Assembly: GCF_026151205.1 (NCBI RefSeq)
Contig: NC_087079.1
Span: 3,677,230-3,741,229 of the forward strand
Source of the DNA: Bolinopsis microptera
Taxonomy: Eukaryota; Ctenophora; Tentaculata; Lobata; Bolinopsidae
Reading direction: 5' to 3'
Length of the DNA: 64,000 nt
This document shows, one piece after another, positions 1 to 11,400 of this stretch (position 1 is its first letter; each line of letters begins with the position of its first letter). The notes beneath the pieces were generated by a model. That model made no database searches. It worked only from the letters and a program-made list of their open reading frames with translations, and was not told the origin of the DNA. The translations under genes and the position numbers were made by a program.

Positions 1-1
1 A

Positions 2-82
2 GTGCAAAATGACGGCAACGTCGTTCTCTACACTGACGGAGGTGCAGCTGTCTGGAGTACAGGGACTGCTGGAGAATGCTAG
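2..82 (+). CDS. Bulb-type (D-mannose-binding) lectin, C-terminal end, partial
   Basis: The window opens inside an open frame that ends at TAG 80-82. The translation begins VQNDGNVVLY and continues with an AVWSTGT stretch. QxDxNxVxY is the mannose-binding signature of bulb-type (monocot-type, beta-prism II) lectins, and the trailing 'vWsTgT' block is also typical of that domain. Lectins of this family bind mannose glycans and are usually secreted; they occur in sponges, cnidarians, molluscs and fish as well as plants. Only the last 26 codons are visible, so the number of lectin repeats and any signal peptide are unknown. The frame could also begin at a splice acceptor just outside the window. 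Confidence 0.7.
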   Translation: MQNDGNVVLYTDGGAAVWSTGTAGEC

Positions 83-246
83 AACTTGACAATTCATCAA
101 ACCGTTTTTCAATAGAATTAGAATAGGAGTTATTTCAAATATTAATCAATTAAATGGTGATACAGTATAGGGGTCGTTCACATATTACGTATTAGTGTAT
201 AATATCGCTTTTTAAGTTATTTATTGTGTTTCCTTTGTTACAATTA

Positions 247-785
247 ATAATTTGTGTTTAACTGAGGGTTGGGATATGGGGCAATCCAAAATGGATTCGC
301 TGGCTGTACTAATCTTAGCCAATTCATCCGCTGTTTTCATCTCCTTCAATCAATCGTTTGTCAACAGATTAGCAGATCTCATAGCCAGAAAGAGGAAGAA
401 AAGGTACTGTGATGTAGTAAGGCTTGTAAGGGCGAGGATAAGATTTGCTATGTTATTTGCTAAGAAAAACTCTAATATTGCGCTACGAGGGTACAGAGGA
501 AAGAAGGTAGGCATCAAACATGAGACCCCTCTATCAGAAGTCTCGTACAACCTCATCCCTGCCCCGATGATGTGTTTTGAAAATTTGCGTGTATATATTT
601 GATTGTTCAAAGTTCAATTGGTAGCAATGGACCATTTCTGTTGCCTATGTATTGTGCTCTGCTAATTGCATCACTTGATTTAATTGTATGCATATATTGT
701 TTGAATGACCTTATCCAGTGGGTGCTGCTATCCATCAGATCTCAAGAGTCAAGAGTCAAGAGTGTTCGAGTATCTGAGATTTAAC
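247..785 (+). repeat. Interspersed repeat copy A, with a transposon-like ORF end (252-602)
   Basis: This segment recurs with few changes at 10868-11400, in the same orientation. Both copies carry the same short frame. It has a basic segment (RKRKKRYCDVVRLVRARIRF), then an 'ALRGYRG' block, and ends shortly after 'SYNLIP'. From memory this resembles the tail of ORFs common in cnidarian and other invertebrate mobile elements, but I cannot assign a superfamily. The flanks differ before position 247 and after 785, so this is an interspersed copy and not a local tandem. It is best treated as a decayed mobile-element 3' end rather than a host gene. Confidence 0.55.
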
Positions 786-1240
786 AATCAAGGTTTGACC
801 CCCCCCCCCCCCCCGTAAGCATTTGAAACCCCCCCCCCCCCTCGGCTAACTTTCAAAGGCTCCGGTGAAATTGTTTACAAGATGAAACACAAAACAGCTG
901 ATCAGAGAAGATCGTTTTCAATTTTCTCAAATACTTGGAGGCCAGTAGGCTGGTTTCGACCGGCTACGTTATGGTTTGATAAGCTTGCTAGTATCTAGTT
1001 GTGATAATCCAGTAAGTTCTTTGTCTTAATTTAATATGAGCCGTTTAATATACTGTTTTGCTTCTAATTTAATAGGCTCGTGGTATATAGTCGGGTACCG
1101 CGCACGATTGGCCACGCCGAGCTGCGAAGGATTGACATCGTGAATCAAGAGATAAAGGTCATAGAAGCGAGCAATAGACTAGCATTTAGCAAGCTAAGTA
1201 AGTAACATTATAGCTAACTAAAGCACTTTTTGATACAGAA
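786..1240. other. Non-coding stretch with poly-C tracts
   Basis: Long C homopolymers at about 799-814 and 831-841 are separated by an AAGCATTTGAAA-like spacer. No convincing exon, RNA gene or repeat was seen in the rest. Confidence 0.5.
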
Positions 1241-3410
1241 CTATTCAACTGCACACACCGCAATTGCTATTGTTTGAACTTTGATCCATGTCTCCCTTTG
1301 GACATTGGATATGCGCAGCCGTACATCCTTCCACCTGTTTATTGCCTAATCTTCAATATGAACGCATGTCTGGTCTAATTTCTAGTGTTTTCCGATCACT
1401 AACTATTAAAAAGTGTTCTGCTGGACCCCACCCAAATTTCACGTGCCTCCTCAGTTTCCTCCACCTTTTGTTAATGTTAGTTTAATCTTCAACATGAAAA
1501 CGTGTCTGGTGGTCTCACACTAAAGTTTCTATTGTTTTCCATTGATCACTAACTATTAAAAAGTGTTCTGCTGGACCCCTCCTAAATTTCATGTGCCTCC
1601 CCAGTTTCCTCCACCTTTTGTTTATGTTAGTTTAATGTTCAACATGAAAACGTGTCTGGTGGTCTCACACTAAAGTTTTTATTGTTTTCCATTGATCGCT
1701 AACTGGCAATGAGTGTTCTCCTGGACTCCTCCAAAATTCCATGTCTCACTCTACTATAGAGTCGATCTTCGAGATTTTTCTAAAAGGGTCCCGGAAAGTT
1801 AATCTTAATCATTATGGCAAACTCTCAAAATTTAGGTCAGATCGATTTAATGAAAATTCAACTGTTGTTGTCCTTCTTACTTTCTTAAGCATTCAACATG
1901 GGGGGCGTCTACAATGTACATCTTTTAACAATTTGGGAGGGGCGGGTCCAGCAAATAACTAATTTGTCATTGCTAGTTAGCGATCAATGGAAAACAATAG
2001 AAACTTTAGTTTGAGACCACCATGCCAGACACGTTTTCATGTTGAAGAATGGAGATTAAACTAACATAAACAAAAGTTGGAAGGAACTGGGGAGACATGG
2101 AATTTTGGATGATGATTAATCACTCTACACTCGACTGTCACGTGACTTTTTCTGCTATCAATATTTTCCCCATATTATTTTTCACGTATTTCATATTTTC
2201 TTAATTATGACTTCATCGATTTACTATCAACTTATCTGCAAAAAAGGGGGCCAAAAGTCAGTGGGCATACGTTGGCCTTAATAGCTCCACCATGTTTTAT
2301 ATTTGAGAGCTGTTGCTTTGCAGATGACATACTGTACTTACTGGTTCGAGGATTCCGTCGTCAAAATTTGAAAATTCGAATATTTTAGACCACGCCCATT
2401 CAATATTAAGGACATTGACCTAGAAAGTGTCCGTCGCCGCACATAGGACAAGCACTGGTGCTTGATTTGCGAATGGTATGGAGGTGTTTGTTTAAGCCAC
2501 AATTTCCCGTGATGAGGTGCACTGCAGTTCTGTAATTTTGTCTGTTGTTGCTTAGTGTAGTGTTAAGATTTTTGATGAAGTTGATGTGTTTGTGACCGAG
2601 TGTCAGTTTAGTGTGTCTGTGGTCTGGGTCCATCAGTTAACCAGGTTTCCTGATTTAGTCTGGTGACTTTGTCGTCGATCAGGCGTTTGATGTAAGATTA
2701 TAAAGAACTCTCCAGCTACACACACCGCAATTGCTATTGTTTGAACTTTGATCCATGTCTCCCTTTGGACATTGGATAAGCAAAGCCGTACATCCTTCCA
2801 CCTGTTTATTGGCATTGCCTAATCTTCAACATGAACGCATGTCTGGTCTAATTTCTAGTGTTTCCCGATCAATAACTATTAAAAAGTGTTCTGCTGGACC
2901 CCTCCCAAATTTCATGTGTCCAGAAGAGAACTCATTTGTCATTGCCAGTTAGCGACCATTGGAAAACAATAGAAACTTTAGTGTGAGACCACCAGACACG
3001 TTTCCATGTTGAAGATTAATCTAACATAAACAAAAGGTGGAAGGAACTGGGGAGAAATGGAATTTTGGATGATGATTAATCACTCTACACTCAACTGTCA
3101 CGTGACTTTTTCTGCTATCATTATTTTCCCCTTATTGTTTTTCACGTATTTCATTTTTTCCTTAATTATGACTTCATCGATTTACTATCAATTTATCTGC
3201 AAAAAAGGGGGCCAAAAGTCAGTGGGCATACGTTGGCCTTAATAGCTCCACCATGTTTTATATTTGAGAGCTGTTGCTTTGCAGATGACATACTGTACTT
3301 ACTGGTTCGAGGATTCCGTCGTCAAAATTTGAAAATTCGAATATTTTAGACCACGCCCATTCAATATTAAGGACATTGACCTAGAAAGTGTCCGTCGCCG
3401 CACATAGGAC
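1241..3410. repeat. Nest of direct and inverted repeats
   Basis: A unit of about 140 bp ('cctccaccttttgtt..gtctggtggtctcac..ttgttttccattgat') occurs in tandem at about 1480-1620 and 1620-1745. It then recurs inverted at about 1915-2105 and 2945-3060. The 1250-1400 segment recurs directly at 2705-2905, and 2095-2450 recurs at 3055-3415. The layout is a foldback-like element that has been duplicated, carrying along the LINE fragment annotated at 2406-2710. Short ORFs here follow the repeat copies and are not genes. Confidence 0.6.
2406..2710 (-). pseudogene. Non-LTR retrotransposon remnant: RNase H / C-terminal Cys-His region
   Basis: On the minus strand the conceptual product reads 'NYRTAVHLITGNCGLNKHL', then a CPMC..H....C motif. 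R1/I/Jockey-type LINE ORF2 proteins end this way: after the RNase H domain comes 'r.LTGHn.Lnyhl' and a CxxC..HxxxxC zinc motif. The segment upstream (VTRLNQETWLT) is joined through a frameshift near 2633. A shorter copy of the extreme end sits at about 3366-3415 because of the surrounding duplication. It has no 5' part and is dead. Confidence 0.6.
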
Positions 3411-4725
3411 AATTAGTACTGGTGCTTGCCATCAGGATGTTACTCTACAAACTGACGGCTGGAGGGACAATCAACGGAGACTTTTGCTGAATGTTTTGTT
3501 TGGAACAGTAGCCAAAACTTTCTACTACACGAGCAAGGAAACTCTGGGCATTTCAAAGAATGCGGATTACCTGGAAGACTTCATTTGTACAAGTATCGAG
3601 GGGTTTGGACTTTGGTGCTCAGAAAGTGTATCAGATCATTACTGACAACGCGTCCGCTGTTAGTAAAGCAAGAGATAAAGTGACGGAGACGTATCTTCAC
3701 ATAGTAACCGGCGGCTGCACTTCCCATTCTCTTGACCCACACCTTGAGGACATCGGGAGCCTGTCATTGTTCAAAGATCTTCTTGCTGATAGTAAGGAGG
3801 TTGTGAAATTCGTAAGAAATCACGGAACAATCTTGGCTGCATACAGGAAGTCTGCTAACTCAACTGAACTTGAAATGTACAACGAGACACGGTTCACAAC
3901 TGAAGTAACTATGGTAAGGTCCATGATAAAATACTGTGACTATCTAGAAGAGGCGATCGTTGCTCCAGCCGTCAAAGAGTGAATTTCCCATTCCCCCAAG
4001 AAGACCAAGGACTTGTATCAAAAAATCAAGGATATCATCATGAGCCAAAATTTTGGAAAAAGGCTGAGTCCTTAATTAATCTACTAGTAGTAGTACTAGT
4101 CACCCCAGCGGTGAAACTGCTAAGAATCGCAGATGACATGGAAGATGATGATGGTCGAGCGATCGAGCCCATGGGAGAATGTTATTTCAAATCATACGAA
4201 CTGCAGGTACATTACAGTAATTTCAAACACACTGATATTCCAAACGTCGTCGTGACTTCCTGTTCCCGATCTTTCAATGACAGTTGGTCCCTGTACCACA
4301 ATGAATACCATTCTGTTGGGTGGTTTCTGAATCCAGTATACCGAAGACATGCTCAACACACTAACAAAGATATCATGGGAGAATTCTTTACGGTGATTGA
4401 TAAGACCCCGGAAATTAATGCCGCTGAAGCTACTGTTGAATTATCCAAGTACAGAAACTTTAAGGATACAACGAGTTTGACACTCGCTACTGATACCGAG
4501 AGAAAACTCAGGCCGTCAGATTGGTGGCTATCATTCGGCAGCGATCTGCCTAATTTACAAAAACTCTCTAAGATTGTTATGAGGCAGCCTATTTCTGCAA
4601 CACGCTGCGAGGAAAACTGGTCGGCCTATGATCACATCCTAACAAAGAAAAGAAACAAATTAACCCCGGGGCGGGCATCTAAACTGGTTCATATCTGTTT
4701 TAACAAAAAGGTTATCAAGAAGTAG
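3388..4725 (+). pseudogene. hAT-superfamily transposase (DUF659-type), decayed
   Basis: Three overlapping frames together give a transposase-like protein. The first (3388-3645) has 'VTLQTDGWRDNQRRLL', the DUF659/RNase H-like first block with its catalytic-type Asp. The second (3560-3982) continues 'YQIITDNASAVSKA' and 'TGGCTSHSLDPHLEDIG', the second Asp block and the C-S-H-S motif typical of hAT/DUF659. The third (3979-4725) ends in 'RCEENWSAYDHIL.KKRNKLTP', the hAT C-terminal dimerisation region. Frame changes near 3610 and 3980 break it, and the N-terminal BED-finger part is missing. The 5' edge abuts the duplicated repeat nest, so terminal inverted repeats could not be defined. Confidence 0.75.
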
Positions 4726-5315
4726 TTTAGGCTAAAGTGATTCACCATTTAGTGAGACCTTACCATGACCATGTGCTTGTTAATTGTTTCCAAATTTCCA
4801 GTTTTAAGTTTTGACATGTCAACATATTCAATGTTGTTTTTTTATTAATCAAACTCAATTCCCCGGCATCAGATTTTACGTTTTGTTTAAATTTTAATTC
4901 CCAATTGATTGAATGATCAGCATGAAATTTATAAAATTTCTTTCTAAGTAATTCAACTTAAACATTGTTATTTATTTTCCATACTTCAAATTTTATTCTA
5001 TTACTTTGTTTTACTGATTACTATACAATATAGAAATTTCTATAACTTAAAATTTGATAAATTAGCGCATATTAAGATGTTTCATATTTGATATTTCCAG
5101 AAAGTATAACCAAAACTCTATTTAACATCTGATGTTGCTCTCTTAGTAGGTGGCATGGTCATAATCTCATTTCTTGCTTACTGATAGAAAGATGAAACTG
5201 CAGCTGATTCACACCCCTCTTAGTTATTCGTGTTACATGTACAGCAACTTAGAAAGCAAGAGAATTCAACAGTCAACACAACTGGCAAATTTCATTGGTC
5301 ATACCACTACATTGG
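4726..5315. other. AT-rich sequence, no feature seen
   Basis: It follows the hAT remnant and precedes the SINE. Only short stop-rich frames are present. A polyadenylation-like AT stretch is possible near 4840 but not diagnostic. Confidence 0.4.
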
Positions 5316-5632
5316 CTGGGTGGCCTAGTGGTTAGAGCTTCCGCCTTCTGTAAAGAAGGTTCAGGGTTCGAATCCCAGTGTCACTCAGTCTAGGGAGTAG
5401 CTAAGGATTCATTGGATCTATGCGATCTCCTCGGTCGACTCAGCCGAATGATAGGAAACTTGATTGAGGGTTAAATGAGGAGGGGTGCCTGTGCCAAAAG
5501 ATCAAGAATCTTAGGATACTCCTTCAGAACATCTACAATGTAGTGTACTGTAAAACAAGGGCGGTCGAACTATTCGATGACCCTGTAGAGGAATCTACGA
5601 ACTTTACAAATTAAATTATTATTATACATTTT
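5316..5632 (+). repeat. tRNA-derived SINE
   Basis: The head folds much like a tRNA. A seven-pair acceptor stem forms between CTGGGTG at about 5316 and CACTCAG near 5383. A box A (TGGCCTAGTGG, 5321-5331) and a perfect box B (GGTTCGAATCC, 5365-5375) give an internal RNA polymerase III promoter. The anticodon-arm loop is one base short and the T stem has a mismatch, so it is probably not a functional tRNA. An unrelated body of about 230 bp follows and ends in an ATTATTATA tail, the usual SINE layout. Only one copy is visible in the window. Confidence 0.7.
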
Positions 5633-5756
5633 GAATTTTCACGTGAGTCGGCTTGATTAGATTATGCGAACGTTTTTTCTCGTTTTTTGAAAAAAAAATA
5701 GAAAAAGCACGTTTTGAACGTTTTTTGAGTTTACCATTTACGTTTTTCACAACCCT

Positions 5757-6440
5757 GGTTCATTGACCTTCTAGCGCACCGTTTTCACACCAAAAAAATC
5801 ATTTTGAGAATACCCATTTTTGTAATCGACCATTTCCTGGTTAAGAGTGCAATTTTCGGAGAAAATAATTTTTTGGTTGAGACGCAAATTATTGAGATAG
5901 CGAGCTAAATTTTTTAAAAATCTGTTTGTGTACTGTTCTACATGGGTGTAAAATTTCATTACCGTATCTCAAAAGGCTGATGTGTTATATAACCTTTAAA
6001 GTCAAAAAGCTGAAATTGTCCTTTCAGGCTCATTTTGATCAAAAGTCAGTCAGGGAACATAGGGTCGTTTTTGATGCTTGAAATGAAATTGTTCTCTGAA
6101 TTCTGGCGCAGTTTTTGATGACCTCAAAAATGTGTTTACTCACTTTTATTCAGATCTATTGGACCTCAAAGTTATAAAAAAGGAGTTACAATATTTTTAT
6201 TTTTGTCGTAAAAATGTTTCTGAAACCACAGAAAACCAGGTGAAAAAGACCCTGTACGTAATGGTTAAGAAATTATTCTGGCGAACAAAAATCGTGTATT
6301 TTTTCCCCTGGGTGATTGTAAGATATTTGGTATGTTTGCCCCAAACGTCCAAAGTTACTCGATTTGGGGCTAATATTTTATGCTGGAGTTGTTAACAGTA
6401 AACAGACAGGCTTTGAAACATGATTTTGGCAACAAATACT
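5757..6440 (+). repeat. Left inverted arm of the exonuclease element
   Basis: This is the reverse complement of about 9990-10815, with small indels. It has no coding potential of its own. Short ORFs inside each arm are mirror images of each other. Confidence 0.7.
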
Positions 6441-7152
6441 TGTTCAAAAGAGATGTTACAAACTACAGTATAAAAACCAATGTTAAATTGTTTTACAAAC
6501 AATAATAGTTAAACATGATACGAACAGAGGCGTAACTTAGGGCCCCGCAGACCCCGCTGTGCGGGGGGGCGCCGTATAAGGGGGGCGCAATTTTCCTGAA
6601 TTTTAGGCCCTTTCACTGAAAAAACGCCTTGTTTGGGTATTTCCCTGTCCAATTTAGCGTTCGGTCGACGCGAAAAAAATATTTGGGGTATCCTTTTTTG
6701 CTTCAGGGGCGCAAAAAGCTGTATAGTAGGGGGGCGAGAAAAAAAGTACCCGGCAAGACTGATGAAAATCTTCCCTACGGCTTCACAGACTCGAGAGTAC
6801 TTCTTAAAGAAAGTGAAATCCCCCCTTTTATATGGTCGAGATGCTCAGTAGCCGAGCAAATTCTATGGGGTATGTGTTACCACTTACCAACCACAATGCC
6901 TAAATAAATATTAGATGTCAATTATTTGTTGTTGCTGATAGTACGAGAAAAGTACATAGCATGTGCTTCATTGCATTGTAATACATTTTTTATTTTAACG
7001 ACATTTCGTATATTTTCAGGCAGTAGTAGATCGTAGCACCGGTAACCACGAAAGATGCACGGATAGATGCAACAAAGGAGCAGCGAAAAAATGTATCTCT
7101 ATTATTTCCAGCGACAAAAAGGCTAAGGTCAAGGAGTTCTTTGAGAGCTATA

Positions 7153-8900
7153 ATGGCAGAATCTCTCACCAAGATGAAGTCTACGTCGGAGGTTAGAGAT
7201 AGTTGCAATTCATTTGCGTAATTCAGTTTAATATTTTAGCCATGAGGGTACTGTTGCCCAGTAGGGGTATTTACATACTTTTTACCCGAACTGTGTGTCC
7301 TCTTCCAGGTAGAATCTGTTCATCGGTCAGTGATATCGTACGTGGGTTACAAACTATGTGTCTTCCCCAAATCTGTACACAGAAGGGTAGCGTTAGCCAT
7401 TAGCGTTCGCAACGATGAAGTTGACAAAACTATCGTCACTCTACACAGAGAGCTACAACTACCAAGACTCTCCCACAAATCTGTGAAGCGACTAGGTTTG
7501 TTGAAGAGATATAATTGCTAGGCCATAATAAAGTTAGTGTCTTTTGAACGTAACAGTTCGCATGCATGTTCTAAAAATTCATGGAGCACCTAGAATATAG
7601 ATCCAATACAATAGTGATACGTTATTATGAATATATGATACCCCTATGGCATAAGTAAAGTTGTTTCACATTGAAAAATATCAGGTAAGTACAAGAAACG
7701 GAAACGTTCCTCTGCAATCCGGAAAAACCAGAACGTCCGGCGCTTAAAAAACAAACAGAAACAGGCCGTCCGGACAGCTCGTTACAAATTGAGCGAGTAT
7801 GACAGAGGAGCAGAGCTCTGTCCTGTCAACCAGGTCACCCTCCGAAAATACAACTTGGCCAAGAGTGTGGTTGTTTACGATTTAGAGACAGCCGGGTTAC
7901 GTAGAGAGAATGACATACTCCAGGTGAGAATTATAGCAATATCATACTGATATGACCAGTAAACACTATAATGTCTTCTTGACAAATTACACAATAACTA
8001 TAACTAAAATCTGCATACACATTGATTATATCTGAAGTATGTTAGTTTCGAATACATAGCACATTTTTACAAATTGTTCAATATACTCATTCTACTTACT
8101 TACTTGGGGTTGCTTCATAGATCCTCTATCGGGTCATCAGAACGGCTGACCACCCGTGCAGCGAAGTTGCTGTCTTTTCTGCGCTCCAGTTCAATAACGA
8201 ATTCCCGTTCTGGCAACAATATCCAGTAACAGGAGGTTCGTCCGGAATAGATGTAACAAACTCCGTCAACAATGACTTGATGGCCAACATTTCTCAGATT
8301 GCTGCTGTACGCTTCGATCCCTCCACTGGCACGATCATAGAGGAGTTCACAGAATACATCCTGCCTACTGGTCCATGGTCCGGTTTCGGCCGATGCTTCA
8401 AAAGTCAATGGAATTTTTGAGGTCGGGGGCAAACTCTGCAAGTCTTATCGCTCGTGCGCGGCACCCGACTACCATGAGCCTAACGGAGTGATGGAACAAT
8501 TGTCAGCCTCACCCAGCACGTCTTGTCTTTGACAAATTTGCAAGATGTCAGATGGGTATTGAACCTCCAGGGTGGGGAGGAGCTGGAGCCAGCACAAGTC
8601 ATTTGTGTTGGTTACAACAACTCGAGCTTTGATGACCATTGTCTTCTAAATCTAAGTCCTTGAAAGACAATGACCCAGAAAAACTCGACCCAGAACTTTT
8701 CATCATAGTGCGGCGGAAGTTGTTTACACTCACAGTTGACATACTAAGAATGCTAAAACTGAACGGTACCTTTGAGAAAAACTTTGTGGCCTGTGGGGGT
8801 TCGGTAGAAGAAACCAGCCAGCTCCATGATGCTCTTCATGATTGCTTTGGCAAATATAATGAGCACTTTGAAAGTGACTTTAGAAATTATGAGCTCTAGC
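7153..8900 (+). pseudogene. DEDDh 3'-5' exonuclease gene, multi-exon, broken
   Basis: Exon 1 (7153-7191) starts MAESL. Exon 2 is 7309-7495 and exon 3 7685-7923; all junctions are GT..AG and in phase. Exon 3 is lysine/arginine-rich and ends 'VVVYDLETAGL..ENDILQ', the ExoI motif (DxE). It joins in phase at 8298 to 'IAAVRFD' and 'EEFTEYILPTG', the next strand of the fold. A GGTCC duplication (about 8370-8385) adds 7 bp and shifts the frame; in the shifted frame the expected 'ASKVNGI' follows. 'GYNNSSFDDHCLL' (about 8600-8650) is ExoII and 'LHDALHDC' (about 8820) is ExoIII with its His/Asp. The family removes nucleotides from DNA 3' ends. The frameshifts make this copy inactive or reflect indel errors. 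Its position between inverted arms suggests a mobile-element cargo gene. Confidence 0.65.
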
Positions 8901-9157
8901 TGCCGCTCTTTAGAGAGTGTTATTCAGCGTTGTACTAATCCGATCCTAAAAGCGGGTCTCATCACTGATACTGTCGCATTGAAAATGACAGAACAATTGT
9001 CATGTGAAAGTTACCTCATCATGAGTGATGAAGAAGTAACCAAAATGTTTGTTACCCTGGGGGTTCGTCAATGGTCAAGCTTCCATAAAAATTTGCTTGA
9101 ATAAACGTAGCCATTACATTGATTCGAATCAATGATGTACAGTTTTAATTTTATCAT

Positions 9158-9345
9158 GGGGGGGGGGGGGGGGGGGCAACCATATTAAAGTATATTAAAA
9201 TGTAGGATTTTTTCCAATTTTGACCCGGGGATATATTTTAATATACTTTAATATACTTTAATATACTTTAATGTACTTTAATATACCTACATTTTCTCCA
9301 TTAAAATGTTGAATCCATATTTCTTACCATATACTTGACCAATTT
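9158..9345. repeat. Poly-G run and 11-bp AT tandem repeat
   Basis: A G homopolymer of about 18 bases at 9159-9176 is followed by repeats of 'tttaatatact' at about 9233-9290. It separates the two exonuclease 3' exon copies. Confidence 0.7.
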
Positions 9346-9369
9346 ATGAGCCAAAATATATGAATTGAG

Positions 9370-9900
9370 AGTCATTTGTGTTGGTTACAACAACTCGAGC
9401 TTTGATGACCATTGACGTCTTCTAAGTCATTGTAGAAACAAACTCGACCCAGAACTTTTCATCATAGTGCGGCGGTTAAGTTGTTCACAGTTGACATACT
9501 AAGAATGCTAAAACTGAACGGTACCTTGGAGAAAAACGTTGTGGCCTGTGGGGGTTCGGTAGAAGAAACCAGCCAGCTCCATGATGCTCTTCATGATTGC
9601 AAGGCTTTGGCAAAGATAATGAGCACTTTGAAAGTGACTTTAGAAATTATGAACTCTAGTTGCCGCTCTTTAGAGAGTGTTATTCAGCGTTGTACTAATC
9701 CGATCCTAAAAGCGGGTCTCATCACTGATACTGTCGCATTGAAAATGACAGAACAATTGTCATGTGAAAGTTACCTCAGCATGAGTGATGAGGAAGTAAC
9801 CAAAATGTTTGTAACCCTGGGGGTTCGTCAAGCTTCCATAAAAATGTGCTTGAATAAACGTAGCCATTATATTGATTCGAATCAATGATGTACAGTTTTA
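9370..9900 (+). pseudogene. Duplicate of the exonuclease 3' exon
   Basis: This repeats 8595-9110 nearly base for base. It covers the ExoIII block and keeps 'HDALHDCKALAKIM' intact. The upstream copy lacks five bases (aaggc) there and is frameshifted after HDC. The start of the ExoII motif is cut off here, so this copy alone cannot encode a nuclease. The two copies are separated by a poly-G run and an AT tandem repeat, which suggests slippage or unequal exchange during the duplication. Confidence 0.65.
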
Positions 9901-9989
9901 ATTTTAATTATAGTTCTGATGTTTTTAATATTTTATAATCAAAGCACAAAGCTTAGTTTCTCTCTCGATGTCGACTACAAATTGATGTC

Positions 9990-10815
9990 CAAATGTAAAA
10001 TCATGTTTCAAAGCCTGTCTGTTTACTGTTAATAACTAGTAATAGACTACAGCATAATATATTAGCCACAAATCGAGTAACTTTGGACGTTTGGGGCAAA
10101 CATACCAAATATCTTACAATCACCCAGGGGAAAAAATACACGATTTTTGTTCGCCAGAATAATTTCCTAACCATTACAGGGTCTTAGAGCACATTGAAGC
10201 GGACCATTTTCACCTAAAATTGGAGTCCAAGCTTCGTTTCTGTGGTTTCAGAAACATTTTTACGACAAAAAATAAAAATATTGTAACTCCTTTTTTATAA
10301 CTTTGAGGTCCAATAGATCTGAATAAAAATGAAACTGAGTGGAGTTGGGTTAAAAACATATAAGAGATACGGTGATTTAACTTGTAGAAGCTTTCAATAA
10401 ACATGTGTTAATCGTCGTCAGCTGAATGTGATGTGGTGGACAATGCTTATATGTGAATAAAAATGAGTAAAAACATTTTTGAGGTCATCAAAAACTGCGC
10501 CAGAATTCAGAGAACAATTTCATGTCGAGCATCAAAAACGACCCTATGTTCCCTGACTGACTTTTGATCTAAATGAGCCTGAAAGGACAATTTCAGCTTT
10601 TTTTACTTTAAAAGGTTATAACACATCAGCCTTTTGAGATACGGTAATGAAATTTTAGCTCGCTATCTCAATAATTAGCTAAATTATAGCGTCTCAACCA
10701 AAAAATTATTTTTTCCGAAAATTGCACTCTTAACCAGGAAATGGTGGATTACAAAAATGGGTATTCTCAAAATAATTTTTTTGTTGTGGAAACGGTGCGC
10801 TAGAAGGCCACTAAA
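9990..10815 (-). repeat. Right inverted arm of the exonuclease element
   Basis: This is the reverse complement of 5757-6440, with an insertion of about 130 bp near 10330-10460. Confidence 0.7.
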
Positions 10816-10867
10816 ACTGCCTATGAGGTCATTTGGGTTGGACAGATTTGGTGTATGCCCCCTTAAT

Positions 10868-11400
10868 ATAAATTTGTGTTTAACTGAGGGTTGGGATATG
10901 GGGCAATTCAAAATGGATTCGCTGGCTGTACTAATCTTAGCCAATTCATCCGCTGTTTTCATCTCCTTCAATCAATCGTGTGTCAACAGATTAGCAGATC
11001 TCATATCCAGAAAGAGGAAGAAAAGGTACTGTGATGTAGTAAGGCTTATAAGGGCGAGGATAAGATTTGCTATGTTATTTGCTAAGAACAACTCTAATAT
11101 TGCGCTACGAGGGTACAGAGGAAACGAGGTAGACATCAAACATGAGACCCCTCTATCAGAAGTCTCGTACAACCTCATCCCTGCTCCGATGATGTGTTTT
11201 GAAAATTTGTGTGTATATATTTGATTGTAGTTCAATTGGTAGCAATGGACCATTTCTGTTACCTATGTATTGTACTATTGTGCTCTGCTAATTGCATCGC
11301 TTGATTTAATTGTATGCATATAATATTGTTTGAATGACCTTATCCAGTGGGTGCTGCTATCCATCAGATCTCAAGAGTCAAGAGTGTTAGAGTATCTGAG
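10868..11400 (+). repeat. Interspersed repeat copy B
   Basis: This is the second copy of the repeat at 247-785 and carries the same basic ORF end (stop at 11222-11224). Its frame runs back into the neighbouring inverted arm only by chance. It abuts the exonuclease element. Confidence 0.6.

Larger units (their letters stand above)
5757..10815 (+). mobile_element. Roughly 5 kb element with long inverted arms carrying an exonuclease gene
   Basis: The segment near 5757-6440 is repeated as its reverse complement at about 9990-10815. Shared landmarks include 'ggtgcgctagaagg' at the outer ends, 'ttgatgacctcaaaaatg' and 'cagacaggctttgaaacatga' at the inner ends. Between the arms lies a spliced gene with a DEDDh exonuclease fold (7153-9900). 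The right arm has an extra block at about 10330-10460, so the copies have diverged. A clean target-site duplication could not be fixed. A large TIR DNA transposon, or a host segment trapped between two inverted elements, are both possible. Confidence 0.55.

Noticed and set aside
5316-5390. Functional tRNA-Thr gene
   Set aside because: The anticodon loop is one base short, the T stem has a mismatch and a SINE body follows directly.
6132-6395. Short frames inside the inverted arms at 6.1 and 10.2 kb
   Set aside because: They are mirror copies of AT-rich arm sequence without motifs.
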